From Bog-950 sp044228435 (GTDB taxonomy: Bacteria > Bacteroidota > Bacteroidia > Chitinophagales > LD1), in NCBI GenBank assembly GCA_044228435.1, contig JBGAUW010000001.1, forward strand, positions 496,001-560,000: a stretch of DNA of 64,000 bases. The letters are read 5' to 3'. A program made the position numbers and the translations under genes. Below the pieces are notes generated by a model. It did not search any database. It was given only the letters and a program-made list of their open reading frames with translations, and had not been told where the DNA came from. This document shows positions 43,542-53,025 of the stretch, piece by piece. Position 1 is the first letter of the stretch. Every line of letters begins with the position of its first letter.

Positions 43542-44831
43542 TTATTCAGCCGGTTGTGCCTGGTTACTGCTGATAAGCACCTTATCTATCCGCATATTGT
43601 CCATGTCTATTACTTCAAATTCATATTGCTGCCAGGTAATCTTTTCACCTTCGGCAGGTATGTGGCCCAGCACCGATATTAAAAAACCTGCCAGAGTATT
43701 GTAATCAGCTTGTTCTTCGCCGGCTTCAATTTTAAAGTATTGCGAAAACTCTAAATAAGAAATCTGTGCATCGGCCAGCCAGCAGTTCTCTCCTCTTTCA
43801 ACAATCTTGTATTCTTCGTGGTTATACTCCGATGCATCGCCTATCAGGGCATCCATTATATCATCCATAGCCACCAGGCCCTTAAGCCCCCCGTATTCAT
43901 CTACCACTACGCCATAATGCACCCTCTTCTCTTTAAACATATCCAGCGCCTTGTAGGCCGGTGTATTTTCGTGCAGCGTTACCGGGTGTTGTATATGCGC
44001 TTTCAAACTGTTGTTAGGGTCCGAAAGGTCAAGCGCAAAAACATCCTTAACCGATAATAAACCCACCAGGTTATCGAGCGTTTTATTGCCTACCAGGTAT
44101 ACCGAGTGAATTTCTTTACTTGCTTTTTGCTTAACGGTTTCCCAGTCATCGTCTACATCCATCCAAACTATGTCTGTGCGGTGAGTCATTATTTCGCAAA
44201 CCTTGCGGTCGCCCAAATCAAAAACGCGTTTTACAATATCATGCTCTATTTCCTGTATCTCTCCGTTATCGGTACTCTCTTGTATAATCGACTTTATCTC
44301 TTCTTCCGATACAGCCTCTTCCTCTACATTGTGCAGGCCCAACAACTTAAAAGGTAACTCAGTAGTTTTAGCCAACAGCCATACAAATGGCCTTGCCGCA
44401 GTTGAAAGCAGGCTCATAGGCCTGGCCACTAAAGTGGCTATGCTTTCGGGATAAAGCAAGCCAATGCGCTTAGGTATTAACTCGCCAAATACAATCGACA
44501 TAAAAGTGATGCATACCACCACTATAGCTACCGCCACAGTTTCGGCATGGTTGCCAATAAACGAAAACTGCGTTAGCCATTGAGTTAAGGGAACTGTTAT
44601 TCTATCGCCGCTGTATATACCGGTTAAAATTCCTATTAGCGTAATACCAATTTGCACCGTAGATAAAAAGGTATTCGGATTGTTTGATAACTCCAGCGCC
44701 CGCTCTGCATTGCTGTTTCCCTTTTTGGCAGCGGTTTCCAGCTTAAACCGGCGCGACGAAACAAGGGCCATTTCGCTCATAGAGAACAACCCGTTAAGTA
44801 AAATCAATAAAAAGATAATGAGAAACTCCAT
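43542..44831 (-). CDS. CNNM/HlyC-CorC family transporter
   Basis: 429 residues. DUF21 transmembrane domain at about 1-190 (FLIIFLLILLNGLFSMSEMALVSSRR, TVQIGITLIGILTGIYSGDRI, VFGELIPKRIGLLYPE). A CBS pair spans about 205-335 (MTHRTDIVWMDVDDDWE, VVDEYGGLKGLVAMDDIMDALIGD) and a CorC/HlyC C-terminal domain about 345-425. Members move Mg2+ or other divalents, though often annotated hemolysin. Stands alone between convergent neighbours. Confidence 0.93.
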   Translation of the reverse strand: MEFLIIFLLILLNGLFSMSEMALVSSRRFKLETAAKKGNSNAERALELSNNPNTFLSTVQIGITLIGILTGIYSGDRITVPLTQWLTQFSFIGNHAETVAVAIVVVCITFMSIVFGELIPKRIGLLYPESIATLVARPMSLLSTAARPFVWLLAKTTELPFKLLGLHNVEEEAVSEEEIKSIIQESTDNGEIQEIEHDIVKRVFDLGDRKVCEIMTHRTDIVWMDVDDDWETVKQKASKEIHSVYLVGNKTLDNLVGLLSVKDVFALDLSDPNNSLKAHIQHPVTLHENTPAYKALDMFKEKRVHYGVVVDEYGGLKGLVAMDDIMDALIGDASEYNHEEYKIVERGENCWLADAQISYLEFSQYFKIEAGEEQADYNTLAGFLISVLGHIPAEGEKITWQQYEFEVIDMDNMRIDKVLISSNQAQPAE

Positions 44832-44915
44832 TGGGTAAAATTAAGGGGCAAAAGCGAAAAAGGTGCTTGTTTTTCTACTCGTTAAAATCCTGTGCCGCTG
44901 TTGTGGGTCGGCCTA

Positions 44916-46442
44916 CTAATACAAACTTACGCCGGTCATCACTGCCGGTTGTGGTAAATCCATCAGTTTTAATACCGTAGGTGCTATATCTGCCAGCTTA
45001 CCATTATGCATAACCGGTTTAAAATTATTAGCTACTAAAAATATGGGCACCGGGTTCATGGTATGTGCCGTATTAGGCGAACCATCTTCATTAATCATAT
45101 AATCTGCGTTACCGTGGTCGGCAGTAATTAGCAAGGCATAATCTTTTGCAAGCGCTGTTTCTGCTACACGTTTAACACATCCGTCTACAGTTTCGGCAGC
45201 CTTAATTGCGGCGGCAAATACACCGGTGTGGCCCACCATATCCGTATTGGCAAAGTTAAGGCATATAAAATCCGGGGTGTTGGCATTCAACTCTTCAATT
45301 ACCCTATCAGCTAAAGGTATCGCACTCATTTCGGGCTGCAAATCGTACGTAGCCACTTTTGGCGAGGGGGCCATAATTCTTTTTTCGCCTGCAAACTCTT
45401 TTTCGCGCCCACCGCTAAAAAAGAAAGTAACGTGCGGATACTTTTCAGTTTCGGCAGCGCGCACCTGGGTTTTATTGTTTTTCTCTAACACTTCTCCTAA
45501 GGTCATTGTCAAATCATCCTTGCTAAAAATGTTATCTACATTTTTAAACAGGTGGTCGTACATGGTCATAGTAGTGTAATGCAGGTTCAACGTCTTCATT
45601 CCCTGCTCCGGAAAATCCTGTTGGGTTAATGCTTTGGTAATTTCGCGGCACCGGTCGGTTCTAAAATTAAAACATAGCACGGCATCGCCTTCTTTCAAGG
45701 TTTCAAAAGGCTTTCCGGTATTATCAGTTGCTAAAATCGGTGTAATAAACTCATCGGTTACACCGGCAGCATAACTTTCTTCTATCGTTTTAAATATATC
45801 CGTTGTTTTTTTGCCCTCGCCTTTTACCATTAAATCGTAGGCCAGTTTTATCCGTTCCCAGCGGTTATCGCGGTCCATAGCGTAATAGCGCCCGCAAACA
45901 CTAGCAATTTGACCAACCGAGGTATCGAGATGTTGCTGCAACTCCTTCAAAAAGCCTAAGCCGCTGTTAGGGTCGCAATCGCGACCATCTGTAAAAGCGT
46001 GTATCAGCACGTCATTCTTCTGCAGCCCGTAATCTTTCGCAATATCGCAAATAGCCTTTAGGTGATTAATATGTGAGTGTACCCCACCGTTAGAAACCAG
46101 GCCTAATAAATGCAAAGGCTTTTTATTCTGCTTACAGTAATTAAGGCTGGCTAAAAGCTTTTCGTTTTTAGCCAACTCGCCTTTGCGAATGGCTACGTTT
46201 ATTCGCTCCAGTTCCTGGTAAACAATGCGGCCGGCACCAATATTAATGTGGCCCACTTCGCTATTGCCCATTTGCCCCTCGGGCAAACCAACCTCTTCGC
46301 CAAATGTAACCAGTTCAGTATTAGCATAGTTTTGATACAACGAGTTGATAAAAGGTGTATTAGCTTGCGCTATGGCACTACGCTTTGGGTCGGGGCCTTT
46401 GCCCCAACCGTCCATTATGATGAGGATAACTTTCTTATTCAT
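44916..46442 (-). CDS. gpmI: 2,3-bisphosphoglycerate-independent phosphoglycerate mutase
   Basis: 508 residues from the ATG at 46442; the frame opens at a TTG three codons earlier. ILIIMDGWG, then QMGNSEVGHINIGAGR with the phosphorylated Ser near residue 61, HAFTDGRD, DHGNADYM and DMVGHTGV are the alkaline-phosphatase-superfamily motifs binding two Mn2+. It interconverts 3- and 2-phosphoglycerate in glycolysis. Confidence 0.96.
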   Translation of the reverse strand: MNKKVILIIMDGWGKGPDPKRSAIAQANTPFINSLYQNYANTELVTFGEEVGLPEGQMGNSEVGHINIGAGRIVYQELERINVAIRKGELAKNEKLLASLNYCKQNKKPLHLLGLVSNGGVHSHINHLKAICDIAKDYGLQKNDVLIHAFTDGRDCDPNSGLGFLKELQQHLDTSVGQIASVCGRYYAMDRDNRWERIKLAYDLMVKGEGKKTTDIFKTIEESYAAGVTDEFITPILATDNTGKPFETLKEGDAVLCFNFRTDRCREITKALTQQDFPEQGMKTLNLHYTTMTMYDHLFKNVDNIFSKDDLTMTLGEVLEKNNKTQVRAAETEKYPHVTFFFSGGREKEFAGEKRIMAPSPKVATYDLQPEMSAIPLADRVIEELNANTPDFICLNFANTDMVGHTGVFAAAIKAAETVDGCVKRVAETALAKDYALLITADHGNADYMINEDGSPNTAHTMNPVPIFLVANNFKPVMHNGKLADIAPTVLKLMDLPQPAVMTGVSLY

Positions 46443-46547
46443 GGCGGGCAAAGTTATTCTACTTTCTTATTTTTAACTATGATTTAGCTACACCTTATGG
46501 TTGGCATGGTATTCGCACCTTAGTAATCACCCAATTTAAAACCGAAA

Positions 46548-46946
46548 ATGAAAACCAGTTTTTTAAGGACTTTAACAATTACAGGTGCCCTTATCCTGTT
46601 TTTAAACCACTTTTCTGCAGCCCAGAGCTTCGATAATATAGCTAATGCTATCCGTTCGGGCAATGCTTCGGCTATTGCTTCCAGCTTTCAGGCTAATGTA
46701 GAAATTACCATTAAAGAGAGTGGCAACAGCTATAGCAAAAGCCAGGCAGAAATGGTGCTGAAAGATTTTTTTAGCAAAAACCAGCCTAAAGGCTTTACCA
46801 TAGCCCACCAGGGTACTTCGCCGGAAGGGTCGAAATACTTTATTGGCAACCTGGCCACCGGTAATGGCAACTACCGTATGTATGTGTATGCAAAGGCTAA
46901 TGGCGCAGCATTTACCATACAGGAAATAAGGTTTGAGGAACAATAG
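46548..46946 (+). CDS. DUF4783 secreted protein
   Basis: 132 residues with a signal peptide (RTLTITGALILFLNHFSAAQ). FDNIANAIRSGNASAIASSFQANVEITI, QAEMVLKDFFSKNQPKGF and YRMYVYAKANGAAFTIQEIRFEE show the NTF2-like fold of DUF4783. Function unknown. It lies directly upstream of nadC, with a terminator hairpin between. Confidence 0.85.
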   Translation: MKTSFLRTLTITGALILFLNHFSAAQSFDNIANAIRSGNASAIASSFQANVEITIKESGNSYSKSQAEMVLKDFFSKNQPKGFTIAHQGTSPEGSKYFIGNLATGNGNYRMYVYAKANGAAFTIQEIRFEEQ

Positions 46947-46981
46947 AACCCCTAAATTCCCTGAAAGGGACTTTGAAATAC

Positions 46982-47018
46982 AAAAAGCGAATCAGAAATG
47001 GTTCGCTTTTCTTTTTTA
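46982..47018. terminator. Terminator before nadC
   Basis: AAAAGCGAA (46983-46991) and TTCGCTTTT (47002-47010) pair around a 10-base loop and are followed by a T-rich tail. Confidence 0.8.
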
Positions 47019-47059
47019 GGGCATTCGCAAAAAATCGTGTTATTAGCATCTGAAAGAGG

Positions 47060-47926
47060 ATGACTATGGCATATAATATTGAGCAATTTATTGATGAGGC
47101 TTTGGCCGAGGATATAGTTGATTTTAACGGGCTTATTACAACCGGCGACCATTCGTCGCTGGCCTGCATACCCGTTGATAAGGATGGACGAGCACAATTG
47201 CTTTGTAAAGCTGAAGGTATATTGGCAGGTGTTGAACTGGCTGAATTAATTTGTCGCCGGGTGGATGTCAAGTTGGTTTTTGAACACCATTTAGCCGATG
47301 GAACCCGGATAAAAAAAGGCGATGTGGCCTTTAAAATATTTGGCGAAGTAAAATCTATACTGCGTGCCGAACGTCTATTGCTAAACTTTATGCAACGTAT
47401 GAGTGGTATTGCAACCCATACCGGACTTTTTGTAGAAGCTGTTAAAGGCACCAATTCCCAAATATTAGATACGCGCAAAACGACGCCTAACCTGCGCTAT
47501 TTTGAAAAATGGGCCGTGCGCATAGGCGGCGGACATAACCACCGGTTTGGGCTGTACGACATGATAATGCTTAAGGATAATCACATCGACTTTTGCGGCG
47601 GCATTGAAAAAGCGATTTTGGCGGTAGAGAGTTACCAGAAAAAAAATAATTTGCAATTACCGGTAGAGGTTGAAACCCGAAACCTGAAAGATGTGGAAGA
47701 AGTTTTGCAGGTGGGTAAAGTAACAAGGATAATGTTCGATAACTTTACGCCGCAGTTAATGGCAGAGGCAGTAAAACTGGTAGCCGGTAAATATGAAACC
47801 GAAGCAAGCGGTGGAATAAATTTAGAAACTGTCCGCTCCTACGCAGATACGGGTGTGGATTATATTTCGGTGGGTGCGTTAACGCATTCATCAGCTAGTT
47901 TAGATTTGAGTTTGAAGGCATTTTGA
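47060..47926 (+). CDS. nadC: Nicotinate-nucleotide pyrophosphorylase (carboxylating)
   Basis: 288 residues. AEDIVDFNGLITTGDHSSL, ILDTRKTTPNLRYFEKWAVRIGGGHNHRFGLYDMIMLKDNHID and EVETRNLKDVEE are canonical QPRTase motifs with quinolinate- and PRPP-binding Arg, Lys and His. It makes nicotinate mononucleotide from quinolinate and PRPP in de novo NAD synthesis. The ORF starts MTM and either ATG is possible. Confidence 0.96.
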   Translation: MTMAYNIEQFIDEALAEDIVDFNGLITTGDHSSLACIPVDKDGRAQLLCKAEGILAGVELAELICRRVDVKLVFEHHLADGTRIKKGDVAFKIFGEVKSILRAERLLLNFMQRMSGIATHTGLFVEAVKGTNSQILDTRKTTPNLRYFEKWAVRIGGGHNHRFGLYDMIMLKDNHIDFCGGIEKAILAVESYQKKNNLQLPVEVETRNLKDVEEVLQVGKVTRIMFDNFTPQLMAEAVKLVAGKYETEASGGINLETVRSYADTGVDYISVGALTHSSASLDLSLKAF

Positions 47927-47963
47927 GGGAGTGAATAGTAAATAGTGAATAGGCAATAGCGAA

Positions 47964-48875
47964 ATGGAACTACCAGAGAAAAGAAAAATAATGTTCATTA
48001 TAAATCCCATATCTGGGGTTTATAAAAAGAAGAATGTACCCGAAAAAATAGCCCGGTATATTGATTACGTGCAGTTTGATTATACCATCCGGTTTACCCA
48101 ATACGCAGGCCATGCCAGTTTAATTGCCCAACAAGCCGTTGAAGAAGGCTACCATATTTGCGTAGCTGTAGGTGGCGATGGAAGTATTAACGAGGTAGCC
48201 CAAAGCCTGGTTGGCACCAAAACCGCATTAGGTGTAATACCGTATGGTTCGGGGAATGGCTTTGCCACGCACTTAAAAATTCCGGCACGCGACGTAGAGG
48301 GTGCTATAAATGTTTTAAACACAGGCAAGGCTGGCAAAATTGATTTGGTAAAATCGAACCTGCGCTACTTTGTAAGCAATGCGGGCTTTGGTATCGACTC
48401 ATCGGTAGCGCGGCGGTTCCACCACCACACTATTCGCGGGTTGGCATCTTATGCCTGGGCAATGGTTAAGGAGCTATTGTTCTACTTTCAGCCCTTTCCG
48501 GCCAAGGTGCAGATTGACGATATAACCATAGAGCGGGAGTTCTTTTTGTTTACCGCCTTTAATGCCAATCAATACGGCTACGATTATGCTGTGTTTCCGT
48601 TTACCAGTTTAAAAGACGGTATAATGGATGTGATTGTATTGAACCGGTTTCCGCTTTATAAGCTATTTTACATTGTAGGCTGCCTTATGCTTAAGCGGGC
48701 AGATTTGATAAAAGAAGCAGAGAGCTACCGGGCTAAAAAGATTCACATATACGGTAATAAAAAAATGATTTACCAGTTTGACGGCGACTCGGTAATTTCG
48801 CATGATGATGTTACCTTTGAAATAGTACCGCAGTGTATTGATGTGATGATACCGGCCACCTTAAACGCCTATTAG
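47964..48875 (+). CDS. Diacylglycerol/lipid kinase family protein
   Basis: 303 residues. IINPISGVYKKK, VAVGGDGSINEVAQSL (about 70-84) and LGVIPYGSGNGFATHL form the DAGK catalytic nucleotide-binding core. The lipid substrate (diacylglycerol, sphingosine or other) cannot be decided by sequence. It begins 37 bases after nadC, possibly in the same transcript. Confidence 0.92.
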   Translation: MELPEKRKIMFIINPISGVYKKKNVPEKIARYIDYVQFDYTIRFTQYAGHASLIAQQAVEEGYHICVAVGGDGSINEVAQSLVGTKTALGVIPYGSGNGFATHLKIPARDVEGAINVLNTGKAGKIDLVKSNLRYFVSNAGFGIDSSVARRFHHHTIRGLASYAWAMVKELLFYFQPFPAKVQIDDITIEREFFLFTAFNANQYGYDYAVFPFTSLKDGIMDVIVLNRFPLYKLFYIVGCLMLKRADLIKEAESYRAKKIHIYGNKKMIYQFDGDSVISHDDVTFEIVPQCIDVMIPATLNAY

Positions 48876-48967
48876 GTCCGCACCAGGCGCTATTGCCTGT
48901 TTTTATTATTTATATATATTTGATACAATTACTTATTAGTAAAACTATTACTCAAATAAGATTGTAA

Positions 48968-51900
48968 ATGCATCACAAACTATTACCCCCCATAGTAGCT
49001 TCGTTAATGCTACTGCTTTCATTTACCACTACAGCACAACCAACTTCAGAAGATGCCTTTTACTGCGCCCAGGAGCAAAGGCTGGCTCACTTGTTAAGCG
49101 CTAACCCACAGTTGCTGACCCGCCATTTAGCCATCGAGAACAGCATATATAATGATACGCGCTATGGCTTAACCCGCGCTGGCTCGCGCGCCAATGTATT
49201 GTATACCCTACCGGTGGTAGTGCATATAATACATAACAACGGGGCAGAAAACATAAGCGATGCCCAGGTATTGCAGGGCATTACGGACTTAAATGAAGCG
49301 TTTGCCAACACCGGTTACTACGACCCTGCCACAGGCGTTAATACACAAATTCAGTTTTGCCTTGCCAAACGCGATCCTAACGGACAGCTTACTACCGGTA
49401 TTACCCGCAATGTATCGCCATTAACCACTATGGATATAAACACACAGGATATTCCTTTAAAAGACCTTAACCGGTGGAACCCCTACTGTTATATCAATAT
49501 CTGGCTGGTAAAAAGCATATGCGATGGGGGCAGTTGTTCAATAGGTGGCTACGCTTATTTCCCGTCGGCCCATGGCTCTAATCTCGACGGTATTGTTTGC
49601 CTGGCAAGTTATTTTGGGCAAACACAGGCCCGCTCAAGCGTGCAGGTGCACGAAATGGGCCACTACCTGGGCCTGTACCATACTTTTCAAAGCGGGTGCA
49701 CCAATACCAATTGCCTGCAAAACGGCGATAAAGTATGCGATACACCACCCGATAACGCTACCGGTTATTATACCTGCGGCGCAACTGTAAATACCTGCAC
49801 TACCGATGCCCTGTCGGGTTTTACTACCGATGAACCGGATATGTACCAGGCCTATATGGATTACGGCAACCTCAACTGTATGAGCATTTTTACCCAGGGG
49901 CAAACAGACCGTATGCAATGGCATGTAGCCAATGTACGCTCCAGCCTGCTGGGTTGCCAGTCGTGTGTTAACCCATGTGCCAATCCTGCTATTGCCTCTT
50001 TTACACCGGGCAGTACTACCATTGGTATTGGCGGCACTGTTAGCTTTACCAATACCTCTACCAATGCTACCAGCTATACCTGGTGGGTTAATGGCGTGCA
50101 GTTTGCCACCACGGCTAACGCATCGTACCTGTTTAACAATGCCGGTGTGTATGTTATAAAACTGCGGGCCGATAACAGCAACCCGGATTGTTTTGATGAG
50201 TTTACCGATACCATTACTGTAACCTGCCCGGTTAGTGCAGGTTTTACGCAGTCTGCTTTTCAAATACTACCGGGCCAGTCGGTTACGTTTACAAGCAACA
50301 GCACCGGTGCCACCACGTATAGCTGGATGATAGATGGAGTGCAGGTATCTACCAATACAACCTACACCCATACATTTAACCAGAGTGGCGATTACTCCGT
50401 TTATTTAATTGCATCTAATGGGCAGTGCGCCGATACTACTTCCATCATAAACTTTGTGCATGTGGGCAGCGGCTGCAATGCCTACTTTACGCACACACCT
50501 ACCGCGCCAGCCGCCTGCAGCCCTGTAAATTTCATACCGGATACTACCTGCAACTACAGCAACTACTTTTGGTCTTTTTGCGATTTTGATGCAGTAGGCC
50601 AGCCCGCCATACAAGATTGGAGCACACAACCCTATGGCTCAAGCAAGCCGGCAGGCGTAACCCTTATACGCGATGAAAACGGAAATTACCATGCCTTTTG
50701 GCCCGATTACGACAATGTAACCGACTCAACGCGTTACTACCGTGCCGATTTTGGAAGCAGTATGGCCAACACACCGGTGGTTCATAAGCTTTATATAACC
50801 GGTATTACAGACACGCGAAACCACAGCATATCTATCATTCAGGTGGACGGCATTTACTACGCATTTATGATTAACAACATAAAAGCATACCGCGCTGTAA
50901 TAGGACCCGATATTACCAACAACAGTTTTACTGCGGCCGAAGTAGGTGGCCTGGGCACTGTTATTGGCTGGGGGCACGAGATACAGGCCGTGCGCGAAAC
51001 CAATAACTTCTGGCTGATAATGTGCGACCGCAACAATGGGCATATTATAATTGCATACCTGGGCAATAACATTATGAACAATGTATTGCAATACAATACG
51101 TATCGCAAAAATGTGCCTAACGAGCAATACTTTGCATTTCAGTATATCCGCAGCAAAGGCAAAAGCCACATTTTTGCAACCGACTTTAATAATGGTATCA
51201 CCCGTTTCGATTTTGGTATATCGCTGGGCAATACACCCACTACCACCAACCTTGGCCAGTTTGGCAGCGGCCTGCCTTTAGATATTAACCTGTTTCAAAA
51301 CTGCAACGGTAGTTTTGATGGATACCTGGTAAAAGAAAACAGCACAGACCATAAAGTACTACATTGGGATTCTGTTACCGCCATGCCTACTATCACTTAC
51401 AACTTTCCGGCAAACACCGCACGCATTGCAGGGCTATCTTCTTTCCTGGTAACCGATATGGGTGTAACCTGCATGGCCGTAATGGCTTTCACACAAAAAT
51501 TACTGCGCCTTAACTTTGGTACCTGCAACTCTACCAATGCATATAGCACCCAGCAGTTTCCCCCACCGGTATCGTTCACCACACCGGGCACCCGCTATGT
51601 GCGCCTGTTGGTAGATCAGGGTTTACCTACCGAGTCTTCTTACTGCCAGGCAGTAACAGTAACCGGTGTTAATACCCCGTCGCTTAACCTGGGCCCCGAT
51701 ATCAGCCTATGCCCCGGCAATTCGACTATACTACATGCAGGCCCATGGTATAATAGTTACAACTGGACCGGTGGCTACACCGATTCAGTTTATACCGTTT
51801 ACCAGCCGGGCACATACAGCGCCACCGTTACCGATTATTGCGGAAATGCTTTTACCGACACCGTTCTTGTTTTTGTTGATTCCACTAAAAAATTCAGCCT

Positions 51901-52381
51901 GCAGGATACACTGGTGTGCAATACCACCGGCGCTACACTCGAGGGCCCTATGGGCTTTGCATCGTACCAATGGCTGCCATCGGCAGGGCTTGGCTGCCCT
52001 ACATGCAGGGTAACTACTGCCCAGCCAGCCCAAACTACCGTATATACATTGCAGGTAACCACACAGAGCGGATGTACCCTTATCTCAAACATGATAGTAG
52101 AGGTGGATATATGTAGCGGGACCGGTACCTACAATGCCGATGCCTACCGCATACACATAGTACCCAACCCGGCTTCATCTATGGTTACTATTACCATACC
52201 CGAAGATATATTAGGCAGCCTATTAACCATAACCGACGTAACCGGGCGCAAGGTAGCCCAGCAGCAATTAAACACCAGTACGCTGCAGGTGCCTGTAGAA
52301 ACACTGGCCAACGGTGTATATACGGTAACTGTTTTAACACAACAAAAATCGGTAACACGCAAATTACTTATCAGCAGATAG
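48968..52381 (+). CDS. Secreted M43-like zinc metalloprotease with PKD domains and T9SS tail
   Basis: 1137 residues with a signal peptide (LPPIVASLMLLLSFTTTAQP). The protease domain includes LPVVVHIIHNNGAENISDAQ near 75-95 and HEMGHYLGLYH at about 229-239, a full HExxHxxGxxH zinc motif followed by a Met-turn candidate (YMDYGNLNCMSIF). Cys-rich stretches suit an extracellular enzyme. Two PKD domains follow at about 340-510, then a beta-propeller-like region to about 900 and a T9SS type A domain (IVPNPASSMVTI to KLLISR). It likely digests extracellular protein. Confidence 0.9.
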   Translation: MHHKLLPPIVASLMLLLSFTTTAQPTSEDAFYCAQEQRLAHLLSANPQLLTRHLAIENSIYNDTRYGLTRAGSRANVLYTLPVVVHIIHNNGAENISDAQVLQGITDLNEAFANTGYYDPATGVNTQIQFCLAKRDPNGQLTTGITRNVSPLTTMDINTQDIPLKDLNRWNPYCYINIWLVKSICDGGSCSIGGYAYFPSAHGSNLDGIVCLASYFGQTQARSSVQVHEMGHYLGLYHTFQSGCTNTNCLQNGDKVCDTPPDNATGYYTCGATVNTCTTDALSGFTTDEPDMYQAYMDYGNLNCMSIFTQGQTDRMQWHVANVRSSLLGCQSCVNPCANPAIASFTPGSTTIGIGGTVSFTNTSTNATSYTWWVNGVQFATTANASYLFNNAGVYVIKLRADNSNPDCFDEFTDTITVTCPVSAGFTQSAFQILPGQSVTFTSNSTGATTYSWMIDGVQVSTNTTYTHTFNQSGDYSVYLIASNGQCADTTSIINFVHVGSGCNAYFTHTPTAPAACSPVNFIPDTTCNYSNYFWSFCDFDAVGQPAIQDWSTQPYGSSKPAGVTLIRDENGNYHAFWPDYDNVTDSTRYYRADFGSSMANTPVVHKLYITGITDTRNHSISIIQVDGIYYAFMINNIKAYRAVIGPDITNNSFTAAEVGGLGTVIGWGHEIQAVRETNNFWLIMCDRNNGHIIIAYLGNNIMNNVLQYNTYRKNVPNEQYFAFQYIRSKGKSHIFATDFNNGITRFDFGISLGNTPTTTNLGQFGSGLPLDINLFQNCNGSFDGYLVKENSTDHKVLHWDSVTAMPTITYNFPANTARIAGLSSFLVTDMGVTCMAVMAFTQKLLRLNFGTCNSTNAYSTQQFPPPVSFTTPGTRYVRLLVDQGLPTESSYCQAVTVTGVNTPSLNLGPDISLCPGNSTILHAGPWYNSYNWTGGYTDSVYTVYQPGTYSATVTDYCGNAFTDTVLVFVDSTKKFSLQDTLVCNTTGATLEGPMGFASYQWLPSAGLGCPTCRVTTAQPAQTTVYTLQVTTQSGCTLISNMIVEVDICSGTGTYNADAYRIHIVPNPASSMVTITIPEDILGSLLTITDVTGRKVAQQQLNTSTLQVPVETLANGVYTVTVLTQQKSVTRKLLISR

Positions 52382-52479
52382 TAGAGCATTTTTTAGTCAA
52401 ATGCCGGTTTAACCAGTGCTTTAAGTTTGCTGTGTAGCGGCCATTTAAGTAAGTTTGCATTGGCACGCAAAATAATACC

Positions 52480-52812
52480 ATGAGCAAAGACGCTAAAAAC
52501 CGCATAGTATTTTCCACTAATCGTGATTTTAAACAGGAGGAAGAAAACAATGAGCAGGAAACTTTGCCACCGGCGCAACAAACTCTTTACGTTTCGCTGG
52601 AGCGTTTAAAAGGCGGCAAGGTAGCTACCCTGGTAGAAAAGTTTGTGGGTAGCGAGGCAGACCTTGAAGATTTAGGCAAACAGTTAAAAAATAAGTGCGG
52701 CAGCGGCGGAACTGTTAAAGACGGCGTAATTTTAGTGCAGGGCGAACAGCGCGATAAAATTATTGGCTTGCTAACCACCATGGGTTATAAGACGAAAAAG
52801 AAAGGCGGTTAA
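52480..52812 (+). CDS. SUI1/YciH-like translation factor
   Basis: 110 residues. QTLYVSLERLKGGKVATLVEKFVG, LEDLGKQLKNKCGSGGTVKDGVILVQGEQRD and KIIGLLTTMGYKTKKKGG are the eIF1/SUI1 fold motifs. In eukaryotes it aids start-site selection; in bacteria the YciH homologue affects initiation fidelity. The first 30 residues are a charged, Glu-rich extension. Confidence 0.92.
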   Translation: MSKDAKNRIVFSTNRDFKQEEENNEQETLPPAQQTLYVSLERLKGGKVATLVEKFVGSEADLEDLGKQLKNKCGSGGTVKDGVILVQGEQRDKIIGLLTTMGYKTKKKGG

Positions 52813-53025
52813 CAAAAAAACGTGCCTTAACTCACCAAATTAAGTCAATACTCCAACTGAAATTCAGTTGGTTAACACCAGCAGTTTTTTTCAACAAGCC
52901 TGTTTAAAAATCTACAACAACTTTTAGCTATTGTTTAGCGAAAATACGCTGGCGTATACCGAACTTAGCAACTTCTGAATTTGCTTTTATTTCCGTATTC
53001 CGATTTCCAAAATCTGCCTTAGTTT

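Noticed and set aside
49634..50263. Minus-strand frame of 209 residues inside the metalloprotease gene
   Set aside because: Antisense to the HExxH protease domain.
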